Source: Thermoplasmata archaeon (GTDB taxonomy: Archaea; Thermoplasmatota; Thermoplasmata; RBG-16-68-12). Taken from it: DNA of 18,537 nt. The notes beneath the pieces were generated by a model, which was not told where the DNA came from, ran no database searches, and saw nothing but the letters and a program-made list of their open reading frames with translations. The translations under genes and the position numbers were made by a program. Location: positions 3,554 to 22,090 of the forward strand of contig JAJYKG010000005.1 in assembly GCA_021788795.1 (NCBI GenBank), written 5' to 3'. Shown here in pieces: positions 1-6,461 of this stretch (positions within the stretch are counted from its first letter, which is position 1; every line of letters starts with the position of its first letter).

Positions 1-655
1 CCTGGACCTGCTCGACCGTGACGCCCGGGTTCAGGGCCGTCAGCATCATCTCGCCCGTCACGGGATCGAACTTCATCGTGCAGAGGTTCGTGATGACCGC
101 GTACGGGCCGCCGCCCTGGAGGTGGAGCGCCTCCCACCTCGCCTTTCCGTCCAAGAAGCCGGGACTCGTGATGAAGTCGACCTTCTCGATGAAGCGCCGC
201 TTCTCGTGGGGCGTGATCACGATGATCTTCTTCACGTTGGACGCGGTCTCACACGCCCCGCCGCTCCCCGGGAGGCGGACCTTGGGCGCCTTGTACGCGC
301 CGATGACGGTGGAATTGATGTTGCCGTACTTGTCGATCTGCGCGCCGCCGAGGAAACCCACGTCGATGCGGCCCGCCTGGATGTAGTAGGCGAACTGCTC
401 GTACATGGAGCAGACGCTCTTCGCTCCCGTGACCAGACTCGGGTCGCCGATGGACAGGGGCATGCGGCTCGGGTTCGAGCCGATCGTCCCGGACTCGTAC
501 ACCATGATGAGGTTCGGCGCATGCATGCGCTTCGCCAGGTTCGCGGCGAGGTTCGGGATGCCCACGCCCACGAGGACGCTCTCCCCGTCCTTCAACTCCC
601 GCGCCGCGATCGCCACCATGAGCTCGCTCGGGGTCACCTGCTGCACGGTCTCCAT
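1..655 (-). CDS. Family I CoA-transferase, beta (GctB-like) subunit, 3' end outside window
   Basis: Beta subunit of a glutaconate-type CoA-transferase, which moves CoA between a carboxylic acid and an acyl-CoA through an enzyme glutamyl-CoA thioester. I read it directly from the minus strand: 218 codons without a stop, continuing past position 1, so about 40-50 residues are missing compared with the usual ~260. The start ATG (653-655) lies 2 nt after the alpha-subunit stop, with GGGAG inside the upstream gene as a possible Shine-Dalgarno. Visible motifs are the glycine-rich VGVGIPNLAA near residue 30 and YESGTIG, whose Glu falls at residue 54. That is the position of the catalytic glutamate in Acidaminococcus GctB (family knowledge). 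It is paired with the alpha subunit next door. The substrate cannot be read from sequence; glutaconate, a 3-oxoacid or another dicarboxylate are all possible. The retained Glu argues against an IpdAB-type hydrolase. Confidence 0.88.
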   Translation of the reverse strand, partial: METVQQVTPSELMVAIAARELKDGESVLVGVGIPNLAANLAKRMHAPNLIMVYESGTIGSNPSRMPLSIGDPSLVTGAKSVCSMYEQFAYYIQAGRIDVGFLGGAQIDKYGNINSTVIGAYKAPKVRLPGSGGACETASNVKKIIVITPHEKRRFIEKVDFITSPGFLDGKARWEALHLQGGGPYAVITNLCTMKFDPVTGEMMLTALNPGVTVEQVQ

Positions 656-657
656 GG

Positions 658-1575
658 TCACACGCTCCCGTAGTTGACGGGCACGCTCATGAGCGGCTTG
701 GGCCGCAGCTTCTCGAGCTTCTCGCGGCCGAACTTCTCCACGTAGCCCGCGCGGTCCTCGACGCCGTACACCCACTCCTTCAGGTACGCCATCGTGGACT
801 CGTGCTCCTTCGTGATCTCGTCCCATTTGACGTAGAAATCGTTGTCGCGGTCGTAGTAGCCCTGCGTGTACGACGGGTGGGCGGCCCAGGGCTCATGGAC
901 GACCGCGTGGACGATGAAATCCGGGATCAGCGTGCGGTTCGGGTCGGAGCGGATGACGTCCTCGGGGACGATCTCCTCCGCGGTGAGGATGACCTTCTTC
1001 GCCGCGAAGGCCGCGTCCTTCTGCTCCCCGACGATGCCCCAGATGTGCGCATTGCCGGCGGCGTCGCATCGCTGGACGTGGACCACGGCCACGTCGGGCT
1101 TGAGCGGGGCGACGACGGAGACCGGATGCCCGGTGTACGGGTCGAGGACGAACTTGATCGCGGGGTTGTTCTTCGGGAGGTCGGAGCCCAGGTTCGTCCG
1201 CACGGGGAGGAAGGGCATGTTCGTCGCGCCGGCGAAGAGGCGGCCGGAGAGGTCGAAGTGCGTGTACTCCTCGATCTCCAGCGGCTTCGGGATCCCCTTC
1301 TCCGTCGCGCGACGGAAGCACCGCAGGGAGCCCACGCCCGGGTTGCCCGCGTAGGAGAAGATGATCTTCTTCGCGGTGCCCGCGGCGATCATCTGGTCGT
1401 AGATGATGTCCGGCGTGGCGCGGGCGAGGACGAGGTCCTTCTTCCCCTGGCGGATGATCTCGTGGCCGGCGGCGAACGGGATCAGGTGGGTGAAGCCCGC
1501 CAGGTACGCCGTGTCGCCGTCGTGCACGAACTTCGCGACCGCCTCCTTCATCGGCATGACCTTGGCGCTGTCCAC
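658..1575 (-). CDS. Family I CoA-transferase, alpha (GctA-like) subunit
   Basis: Alpha subunit of the glutaconate-type CoA-transferase, 305 aa, near the usual family length. Motifs seen are an N-terminal GDTAYLAGFTHLIPFAAGHE segment, a central VDVxGN-like stretch (PDVAVVHVQRCDAAGNAHIWG, about residues 158-178) and AAHPSYTQGYYDRDNDFY, matching the GctA-type 'GAHPSxVQGxYxRD' signature. The start is GTG at 1575, 4 nt after the DUF35 stop. GAAGGAGGAG inside the end of the DUF35 gene serves as its ribosome binding site. Internal ATGs at residues 7 and 9 are less likely starts because they lie further from that site. It forms a heterodimer or heterotetramer with the downstream beta subunit and is cytoplasmic. 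Being in one operon with a thiolase complex suggests activation of an acid for thiolytic cleavage, or release of the product; which of these is inference. Confidence 0.88.
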   Translation of the reverse strand: MDSAKVMPMKEAVAKFVHDGDTAYLAGFTHLIPFAAGHEIIRQGKKDLVLARATPDIIYDQMIAAGTAKKIIFSYAGNPGVGSLRCFRRATEKGIPKPLEIEEYTHFDLSGRLFAGATNMPFLPVRTNLGSDLPKNNPAIKFVLDPYTGHPVSVVAPLKPDVAVVHVQRCDAAGNAHIWGIVGEQKDAAFAAKKVILTAEEIVPEDVIRSDPNRTLIPDFIVHAVVHEPWAAHPSYTQGYYDRDNDFYVKWDEITKEHESTMAYLKEWVYGVEDRAGYVEKFGREKLEKLRPKPLMSVPVNYGSV

Positions 1576-1579
1576 GGGC

Positions 1580-2005
1580 TCACGCTCCTCCTTCGAGAGG
1601 GACGAACTTGAAGCCGTAGCGGACGACGCCCTCCTCCTCGTAGATGCGCCGCAGCTCGGCGCGGACCGGCATGCCGATCGTCACGTCCTTCGGGTTCACG
1701 TCGGCCATCTGGCCGATGACCTTCGGGCCCTCCTCGAGCTCCACGATCGTCACCGGGTAGACGCCCCCGGCCTTCTCCTGCTCCGCGAACTCCGGCGGCG
1801 CGCCGCCCGCGCCGATCAGGGTGAAGGTGTGCACCTTGCCCTTGCCGGACAGGCGCACCTCCGCGAACTCGGAGGAGGCGTTGCAGTACTTGCACACGCC
1901 CTTCGGAGGGAAGTTCACTTTGCCGCACTTCTTGCACTGCATGCCGACGAGGCGGTATCGCTGCGGGATCGTGCGCCAGTACATCGGGACGGACACATGG
2001 GCCAT
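1580..2005 (-). CDS. DUF35 zinc-ribbon / OB-fold acyl-CoA-binding protein
   Basis: Small DUF35-family protein (141 aa from the ATG at 2005). An N-terminal helix (PMYWRTIPQRY) is followed by a rubredoxin-like zinc ribbon with CxxC pairs at residues 24/27 and 38/41, then an OB-fold (about residues 55-135, containing VYPVTIVELEEGPKVIGQM). In archaea such proteins bridge acetoacetyl-CoA thiolase and HMG-CoA synthase and hold the shared CoA tunnel (established for methanogen complexes). An in-frame GTG at 2014 would add three residues, but AGGTGA sits 5 nt before the ATG, so I prefer the ATG. It follows the HMGCS-like gene by 10 nt and ends 4 nt before the CoA-transferase alpha start. The zinc ligands are intact, so the bridging role is probably kept even though the partner synthase looks inactive. 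Confidence 0.9.
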   Translation of the reverse strand: MAHVSVPMYWRTIPQRYRLVGMQCKKCGKVNFPPKGVCKYCNASSEFAEVRLSGKGKVHTFTLIGAGGAPPEFAEQEKAGGVYPVTIVELEEGPKVIGQMADVNPKDVTIGMPVRAELRRIYEEEGVVRYGFKFVPLEGGA

Positions 2006-2015
2006 TCGACTCACC

Positions 2016-3032
2016 TCACCGGATCGCTCCCTTGAGCTTGAGATACTGGACGTAGTCGACGTACTCCTTCCGCGCGGCCTCCTTGGAGACCGTGAAGGCG
2101 GGCTTGCGGTCGGAGACCACCTTGAAGCTGAGCGCGTCGGAGCCCGCGCCGCTCCCGTAGGAGACCACGAGGATGCGGTCGCCCACCTTGGAGGCCTCGA
2201 GGGCCGCGGCCAGGCCTACGGGCGTGGAGGCCGCGCCGAGGTCGCCGAGGGCCACGGAGACCATGCCGGCCGCGAGCTGCGGGTCCTGGAAGCCGAGCTT
2301 GGCCGCGGCGGAGGCCGGGGCGCGTGCGTCGGGCTGCTGGACCACCACATGGGCGTAGTCCTCCGGCTTGCGGCCGAGCTTCTTCAGGAGGGCCGTGGCC
2401 GCGCGCGTCGTGTTCGTGACGAAGGATCCCTCGGAGAACTTCTTCACGTTCAGGTCGCGGGTCTGCCCCTCCTCCCGCGGGCGGAAGCGCTCGCCGAAGT
2501 ACTCGCTCACGTAGCTCGCGGACCCCTCGAGTTCGGCGAGGGTGGCGAAGCCCGAGAGGACGAAGGCGGCGGCCCCGGAGCCCATGGCATGCTCGATCGG
2601 GTCCCACATGCTCGCCATCGGCGCGTCCGCCGCGGCGACCAGGGCGCATCCGGTCGGGTTCGCCGCGAGGTGCTCGAACCCCGCGAGCATCGCCTCCGTC
2701 CCCGCGCGCGTCGAGGAGATGTGGTCCGTGGCATACGTGTCGCCGGGGGCGCCGAGGCCCGCGAGGACGGTGCCCGAGAGCAGCTTCTCCGTGTAGGGAG
2801 GCGTCGTGGAGGCGAAGGCGAAGCGCGTCACCTTGTCCGGCGTCAGGGGCACGGACTCGAGGGCGCGCGCGGACACCTTCGTCGCCAGGGTGAGCATGTC
2901 CTCGTCGAAGCCCGCGACGGCCTTCTCGTTCACGCCCGCGGCGGAGAACGAGCCCCAGGCCTTCGCGTAGTCCTCGCGCTTGATCCGCAACCGCGGAATC
3001 GCGACGCCGTAGCCGGAGATGCCCAGGGTCAC
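2016..3032 (-). CDS. HMG-CoA-synthase-fold protein lacking the catalytic triad
   Basis: 338-aa thiolase-superfamily protein clearly related to archaeal HMG-CoA synthase: it opens with GISGYGVAIPRLRI, carries YGSGAGSDA at 292-300 and has the family's length. By my by-eye alignment with methanogen HMGCS, the three catalytic residues are replaced. The general-base Glu (family SESHPY) is Thr76 in ASTTPPY, the nucleophilic Cys (family FACKAGT) is Thr108 in SSTRAGT, and the active-site His (family FHQPN) is Gln232 in VQQPD. It is therefore unlikely to make HMG-CoA. It may be a structural or regulatory partner of the neighbouring thiolase and DUF35 protein, as one non-acylating subunit may be in the related PhlABC acyltransferase (from memory). 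The start is GTG at 3032 with GAGGTGA overlapping the thiolase stop. The C-terminal ~30 residues (EAARKEYVDYVQYLKLKG) extend beyond the core. Confidence 0.85.
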   Translation of the reverse strand: MTLGISGYGVAIPRLRIKREDYAKAWGSFSAAGVNEKAVAGFDEDMLTLATKVSARALESVPLTPDKVTRFAFASTTPPYTEKLLSGTVLAGLGAPGDTYATDHISSTRAGTEAMLAGFEHLAANPTGCALVAAADAPMASMWDPIEHAMGSGAAAFVLSGFATLAELEGSASYVSEYFGERFRPREEGQTRDLNVKKFSEGSFVTNTTRAATALLKKLGRKPEDYAHVVVQQPDARAPASAAAKLGFQDPQLAAGMVSVALGDLGAASTPVGLAAALEASKVGDRILVVSYGSGAGSDALSFKVVSDRKPAFTVSKEAARKEYVDYVQYLKLKGAIR

Positions 3033-3036
3033 GCGA

Positions 3037-4203
3037 TCACCTCGCCAGGACCGTGACGACCACGGTCCCTCCCGACCCGCCGACGTTGTGCAGCAGACCG
3101 CGCTCCACGCCCTTCACCTGGCGCGTGGGCTTCTGCACGTCGCCGCGGAGCTGGTGGAACATCTCGTACGCCTGCCCGGTGCCCGTGGAGCCGATAGGGT
3201 GGCCCTTCGCCTTGAGGCCTCCGGACGCGTTGACGGGCCGGTCGCCGGTGATCTGCGTGTGGCCCTCCATGAGGTAGGGGCCCGCCTGGCCCTTCTCGCA
3301 GAACCCGAGGTCCTCGTACGCGAGGAGTTCGGCGATCGTGAAGCAGTCGTGGACCTCCGCGATCTGGATGTCCTTCGGGCCGACGCCGGCCATCTTGTAC
3401 GCCTGGTCCGCCGCGCGGCGCGTCCCCTCCAGGGTGGTCGTCGCGACGCGGTCGTGAATCGCGAGGTAGTCGCTCGCGGTGCCGAAGCCCTCGATATAGA
3501 TCGGCGTGTCCGTGAACTCCTTCGCCTTCTCCGCGGAGGTCACGAGGACCGCGGACGCGCCGTCCGTGGTCGAGCAGCAGTCGAAGAGGTTCAGCGGCGC
3601 GGCCACCATGGGGGCCTTCATCGCCTTCTCCAGCGTGGTCTCGCGCTGGAACTGGGCCTTCGGGTTCTGCGCGCCGTTCTTGTGGTTCTTCACGGCGACC
3701 ATGGAGAGGTGCTCGCGCGTCGTGCCGAACTCGTGCATGTGCCGCTGCGCGATGAGCGCGTACAGCCCGCTGAACGTCGTCCCGGCGAGGCGCTCGTACT
3801 CCGTGTCGCCGCTGACGCCGAGCCAATACTTCGTCTTCAGGCCGCTGACGTCGGTCATCTTCTCCACGCCGCCGGCGAGGACGACGTCGTGCACGCCGGC
3901 CATGACATCCATCGCGGCGGTCACGAGCGCGTAGCCGCCCGACGCGCAGGCGTTCTCGATCCGCATCGCATGCACGTACGGCAGGCCGACGTACTCGGAC
4001 ACGAGGGCGGACATGTTCCCGAGCTGGAACCCGCCGCAGCCGAGGTTGCCGATGTAGGCGGCGCCCACGCGCTTCGGGTCGTAGCCCCGGTCCACGCTTT
4101 TCGCCATGTCCTGGTAGGCCTCAAGGAACAGCTCCTTGATGCTCTTGTCCGGGAACTCGCCATAGCGGCTCTGCCCCGCTCCGACGATCGCGACCTTTCT
4201 CAT
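3037..4203 (-). CDS. Thiolase (SCP2/archaeal acetyl-CoA acetyltransferase type)
   Basis: 388-aa thiolase of the SCP2-like/archaeal class, which either cleaves a 3-oxoacyl-CoA with CoA or condenses acyl-CoAs. The nucleophilic cysteine is Cys86 in ENACASGG. The HDCF motif (His285) and GHPIGSTG (His335) supply the other active-site residues, and a HNVGGSGG glycine loop lies near the C-terminus (372-379). All expected catalytic residues are present, unlike in the downstream HMGCS-like partner. It is the first gene of the operon, and its stop is followed after 4 nt by the next start. The ATG at 4203 is preceded by AGGAG at a suitable distance, and it overlaps the stop of a 23-codon leader ORF as ATGA. 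The complex with DUF35 is supported by gene order and by family knowledge. The physiological substrate is unknown; acetoacetyl-CoA is only one option. Confidence 0.92.
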   Translation of the reverse strand: MRKVAIVGAGQSRYGEFPDKSIKELFLEAYQDMAKSVDRGYDPKRVGAAYIGNLGCGGFQLGNMSALVSEYVGLPYVHAMRIENACASGGYALVTAAMDVMAGVHDVVLAGGVEKMTDVSGLKTKYWLGVSGDTEYERLAGTTFSGLYALIAQRHMHEFGTTREHLSMVAVKNHKNGAQNPKAQFQRETTLEKAMKAPMVAAPLNLFDCCSTTDGASAVLVTSAEKAKEFTDTPIYIEGFGTASDYLAIHDRVATTTLEGTRRAADQAYKMAGVGPKDIQIAEVHDCFTIAELLAYEDLGFCEKGQAGPYLMEGHTQITGDRPVNASGGLKAKGHPIGSTGTGQAYEMFHQLRGDVQKPTRQVKGVERGLLHNVGGSGGTVVVTVLAR

Positions 4204-4271
4204 CCGAACGCGCTCCTGGCTCGAGCTCGGCCGGTCCGCAGGGGGGACGGGAGCCGAGGCTCTCGACCCAT
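4200..4271 (-). CDS. Putative 23-aa leader peptide (uORF) of the thiolase operon
   Basis: Short ORF beginning with ATG at 4271, about 10 nt after the transcription start predicted from the TATA box at 4306-4311. It encodes 23 residues rich in Arg and Pro (begins MGREPRLPSP). Its TGA (4202-4200) overlaps the thiolase ATG in an ATGA arrangement, which could give translational coupling. No homology is recognised, and a 72-nt open frame in GC-rich DNA can arise by chance, so this is tentative. Confidence 0.3.
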   Translation of the reverse strand: MGREPRLPSPLRTGRARARSAFG

Positions 4272-4303
4272 GGACGCTGGCCGCGCGTCGATGCCCACGT
4301 TTC

Positions 4304-4312
4304 GGATATAAC
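4304..4312 (-). promoter_or_regulatory. TATA box of the thiolase/CoA-transferase operon
   Basis: On the minus strand the sequence reads GCGAAGGG-TTATATCC: a purine-rich BRE-like element followed by a TATA box. Transcription would begin near 4281, giving a leader of about 78 nt before the thiolase ATG. It lies back-to-back with a plus-strand TATA box about 45 nt away. Confidence 0.6.
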
Positions 4313-4348
4313 CCTTCGCCCCTTAACCTCCATACACCACAACACCGG

Positions 4349-4355
4349 TTATATG
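4349..4355 (+). promoter_or_regulatory. TATA box of the plus-strand Cys-rich mini-gene
   Basis: TTATATG on the plus strand predicts a transcription start near 4378, about 17 nt before the ATG at 4396. It forms a divergent promoter pair with the minus-strand box at 4304-4312. Confidence 0.5.
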
Positions 4356-4395
4356 TACCAAACTTCTACGCCGCGACGGGGACCTGCACGGCCCG

Positions 4396-4551
4396 ATGCC
4401 CTGCGAATACACCTGCCCCCCGAACCACGATCCCGCGGGCTTCCGCGACTGCTGCCACACGTGCACGTACTTCGTGCACGAGCGGTGCATCACGCCCCGG
4501 GGATTCGGGTTCTTCCCGCGCGTGATGCTGCGGATCTACGAAGAGGCCTGA
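4396..4551 (+). CDS. 51-aa cysteine-rich (probable zinc-binding) mini-protein
   Basis: Small ORF that starts MPCEYTCPP and ends RIYEEA. Cysteines fall at residues 3, 7, 19, 20, 23 and 31, with His at 11, 21 and 28; the core CCHTCTYFVHERC looks like a compact metal-binding knuckle. Support for a real gene comes from a plus-strand TATA box at 4349-4355, the dense and ordered Cys/His pattern, and a clean stop before the next promoter. No family is recognised. It is probably cytoplasmic, since there is no signal peptide or membrane segment. It could be a zinc-finger regulator or a small metal-binding accessory protein. It is followed after 40 nt by a methyltransferase that seems to have its own weak TATA element. 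Confidence 0.6.
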   Translation: MPCEYTCPPNHDPAGFRDCCHTCTYFVHERCITPRGFGFFPRVMLRIYEEA

Positions 4552-4560
4552 GGGCTCGCC

Positions 4561-4568
4561 TTCAAATG
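4561..4568 (+). promoter_or_regulatory. Weak TATA-like element before methyltransferase 1
   Basis: TTCAAATG is centred about 27 nt upstream of the GTG at 4592, the spacing seen for other leaderless genes in this window. It is degenerate, so confidence is modest. Confidence 0.35.
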
Positions 4569-4591
4569 CGCGCGCCCCATGCGGGACCCCA

Positions 4592-5131
4592 GTGTCCCTG
4601 CTCTCGGGTCCCCGCCGCGCGCGCCGGTTCTTCGACCGCCTCGCGCCCCTGTACGACGGGATCAACGCGCGGATCTACAAGCCGGAGTGGCTCGCGAGGG
4701 TCCGCGCCGCGATGCACGGCCGGGTGCTCGATGTCGGCGTGGGCACGGGCTTCACGACGGGCCACCTGACGGATGCGGTCGGCATCGACCTATCGGCACC
4801 GATGCTGCGACGCGCGCGGTATCGAGGCGATCTTGTCCGGGCGAACTTCGTCCGACCTCCTTTCGGTGAGGGTTCATTCGATACGGTGGTTCTCGCGGGC
4901 TCCTTCTACTACCTTCCGGACCCGCAGGAGACGATGGACATCGCCGCGCGCCTCCTGCGTCCCGGAGGGACGGTCGTGATCCTCTCTCCCGCCACGTGGA
5001 TTCTCTCCCCTTTTGTGCCGATTTACGCCCGTGAGGAGTACGAGTCGTTCATCACGCACGCAGGGCTGCGCGTCGCCTCCTACGCGCGGCTGAACTGGGC
5101 CGCTTGTCTCGTCGTCGCTGAGAAACCGTGA
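4592..5131 (+). CDS. Class I SAM-dependent methyltransferase (UbiE-like)
   Basis: 179-aa class I methyltransferase. An N-terminal helix (RRARRFFDRLAPLYDGINARIY) of the UbiE/COQ5 type is followed by motif I VLDVGVGTG (residues 45-53), an acidic ribose-binding GIDLS (Asp66), the FGEGSFDTVVLAGSFYYLPD strand/helix (91-110) and LLRPGGTVVILSP (121-133). It is shorter than typical UbiE (about 250), so it is a compact version. The substrate cannot be deduced; quinones, lipids and small molecules are all used by this superfamily. The GTG start fits a leaderless transcript from the TATA-like element at 4561-4568. A second methyltransferase follows, with its own promoter. Confidence 0.85.
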   Translation: MSLLSGPRRARRFFDRLAPLYDGINARIYKPEWLARVRAAMHGRVLDVGVGTGFTTGHLTDAVGIDLSAPMLRRARYRGDLVRANFVRPPFGEGSFDTVVLAGSFYYLPDPQETMDIAARLLRPGGTVVILSPATWILSPFVPIYAREEYESFITHAGLRVASYARLNWAACLVVAEKP

Positions 5132-5185
5132 GCGCGCCGGCCTCGGGTCTGTCACGAAAGCTTGTGGAGGATGGGCCCCGGATGG

Positions 5186-5204
5186 CTGCGGGGACACCCC
5201 GCAG
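5186..5204. repeat. Perfect 8-bp hairpin abutting the promoter of methyltransferase 2
   Basis: CTGCGGGG and CCCCGCAG pair perfectly around a 3-nt ACA loop, ending 6 nt before the TATA-like TGTAAATACTG. It could be a transcription-factor operator covering the BRE, or a 3' structure for methyltransferase 1. No T-tract follows, so it is not a typical archaeal terminator. Confidence 0.5.
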
Positions 5205-5209
5205 ACACA

Positions 5210-5220
5210 TGTAAATACTG
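5210..5220 (+). promoter_or_regulatory. TATA box of methyltransferase 2
   Basis: TGTAAATACTG contains a good archaeal TATA core centred at 5214-5215, which places transcription start at about 5241, exactly on an in-frame GTG. Confidence 0.55.
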
Positions 5221-5240
5221 CCTGCCGCGTGGGACGTCGT

Positions 5241-6041
5241 GTGAAGCCCGGAGAGGCGGCCGCATGGAGACTTGCGCAGTCCCTCGTCCAACCTGACGCA
5301 CCCGGCCCGGGACCCTTCTACACCCGGAAGCGTATGGCGATGACCCTCGCCCCACTCTTGGCCTCCCATCCTGAGACGGTCCTCGAGGTCGGCTCGGGGT
5401 CGGGGGAAGCGAGCCGGTGCCTCCAGGAGACGGAGGGCATCAAGATTGCCGTCGGAATCGATTCCGATTCGCGGTCCGTCCTCCATTGCGTCAGATCCGG
5501 GAACCCCGCCAGCTTCGCCCGCGCGGACGCGGACGTCGGACTCCCCTTCAAATCCGAATCCATTGATGGTCTCCTCACCTCGGAGGTGTACGAGCATTTC
5601 CACCATCCCGAGGTATTCTTCGCGGAGGCGCATCGCGTTCTCCGGCCCAATGGCCTGCTCGTCCTGACGACGCCGAACCTGGAGTCACTGGTGCTCATGG
5701 CTCTGCGCCGATTGCCCCGTGTCTGGGCGCAGCGGATTGTTCTCCGCGGTGGCCCTCGCCAGCGATCCCTGCACCCCGAGTTCTTCGGGACACCGTTGGC
5801 GGAGGACGGACACAGCCACCAGCGGGAGGGAAGCACGGTGCGGGAGATGGAAAGGCTCGCTGCTCAGTTCGGGTTTAGACAGGTGCGGGGCACCACGTGG
5901 GGCATCCCTTTCGCGACGGACCCGGGACTGGCCAAGCTCCCCCGCCCGGTGTGGGAATTCCTCCTCGGCCATTTCCACACCCTGGGGGTCGGCCTGCGGC
6001 ACATCTTCGTGGTGTGGGTTCGGCTTCCGACGCGGGACTGA
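5241..6041 (+). CDS. Class I SAM-dependent methyltransferase 2
   Basis: 266-aa methyltransferase of the Methyltransf_11/25 type. Motif I is VLEVGSGSG (residues 47-55), followed by the acidic VGIDSDS (70-77) and then LPFKSESIDGLLTSEVYEHF with a conserved EHFHHPEVFF (post-II region, about 101-127). HRVLRPNGLLVLTTPN closes the core. The C-terminal third (FFGTPLAEDGHSHQREGSTVREMERLAAQFGF) resembles methyltransferases that act on small molecules or glycans with a His-rich active-site lid, but the substrate is unknown. I place the start at GTG 5241 because the TATA box predicts a leaderless transcript there; an in-frame GTG at 5229 is the longer alternative. It is not obviously co-transcribed with methyltransferase 1. 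Confidence 0.82.
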   Translation: MKPGEAAAWRLAQSLVQPDAPGPGPFYTRKRMAMTLAPLLASHPETVLEVGSGSGEASRCLQETEGIKIAVGIDSDSRSVLHCVRSGNPASFARADADVGLPFKSESIDGLLTSEVYEHFHHPEVFFAEAHRVLRPNGLLVLTTPNLESLVLMALRRLPRVWAQRIVLRGGPRQRSLHPEFFGTPLAEDGHSHQREGSTVREMERLAAQFGFRQVRGTTWGIPFATDPGLAKLPRPVWEFLLGHFHTLGVGLRHIFVVWVRLPTRD

Positions 6042-6152
6042 CGCGGAAGCGCGAACGTGCGGCGAGGAAGGCGGTCATTCTGACGCCCGTCTCCTCTGAG
6101 GGGGCCCACGCCCGTCCGCTCCCTCAGCCGCAAACCGGATTTGCCCCTCGGA

Positions 6153-6167
6153 CGGGGCTCCGCCCCG
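6153..6167. repeat. GC-rich hairpin downstream of methyltransferase 2
   Basis: CGGGGC and GCCCCG pair perfectly around a 3-nt loop, 112 nt beyond the methyltransferase stop. It may help end transcription between this gene and the convergent gene on the right, but without a U-tract this is weak. Confidence 0.3.
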
Positions 6168-6239
6168 CTTCGCAGGGGCCCCAGGCACAGGACAACTTCG
6201 ATGTGCTGCGCGCGACTCGGGATCCCCGCGCCGTCGACC

Positions 6240-6461
6240 ACGGGACAGGCCATCGAACCGACGAGGGAGGGCGTCCGACTGCATTTCGAGGTCCGCGACC
6301 TCAGCACGGCATCTGAGCGCCTCGCATCGAGCGGGGCGTGGTTCAACCGGAGACCGAAGAAGAGGGGGGGCGGCTCAATGCGTGCCGGGCCGACCGCATG
6401 GCCACAAAGCCACCCCCGGGTCGGCAGGCGAACGACGGACCCGGAGGGCTCAGTGAGCCTC
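6240..6461 (+). pseudogene. Decayed VOC/glyoxalase-like domain remnant
   Basis: In one plus-strand frame the translation contains VRLHFEVRDLSTASERLASS followed by GAWFNRRPKK and, later, TTDPEGSVSL. These are the C-terminal landmarks of vicinal-oxygen-chelate (glyoxalase/bleomycin-resistance) domains: the 'FEVxDLxxAxxRLxxxGxxF' helix and the 'DPEGNxxxL' strand. No N-terminal half and no convincing start codon precede it, and the stretch between the two landmarks is about ten residues too long. The frame then runs on into antisense of the neighbouring gene. I read it as a broken gene; chance similarity cannot be excluded. The rest of 6042-6449 shows only the hairpin at 6153-6167 and nothing else I can support. 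Confidence 0.35.

Noticed and set aside
2016..4203. Annotating the thiolase/HMGCS pair as mevalonate-pathway entry genes
   Set aside because: The HMGCS-like protein lacks the Glu, Cys and His needed for HMG-CoA synthesis, so a canonical role is not supported.
4353..4769. 138-codon plus-strand frame starting at the TATA box region
   Set aside because: It starts inside the promoter element and crosses both the Cys-rich mini-gene and the methyltransferase in the wrong frame, with Arg/Pro/Ser-rich composition.
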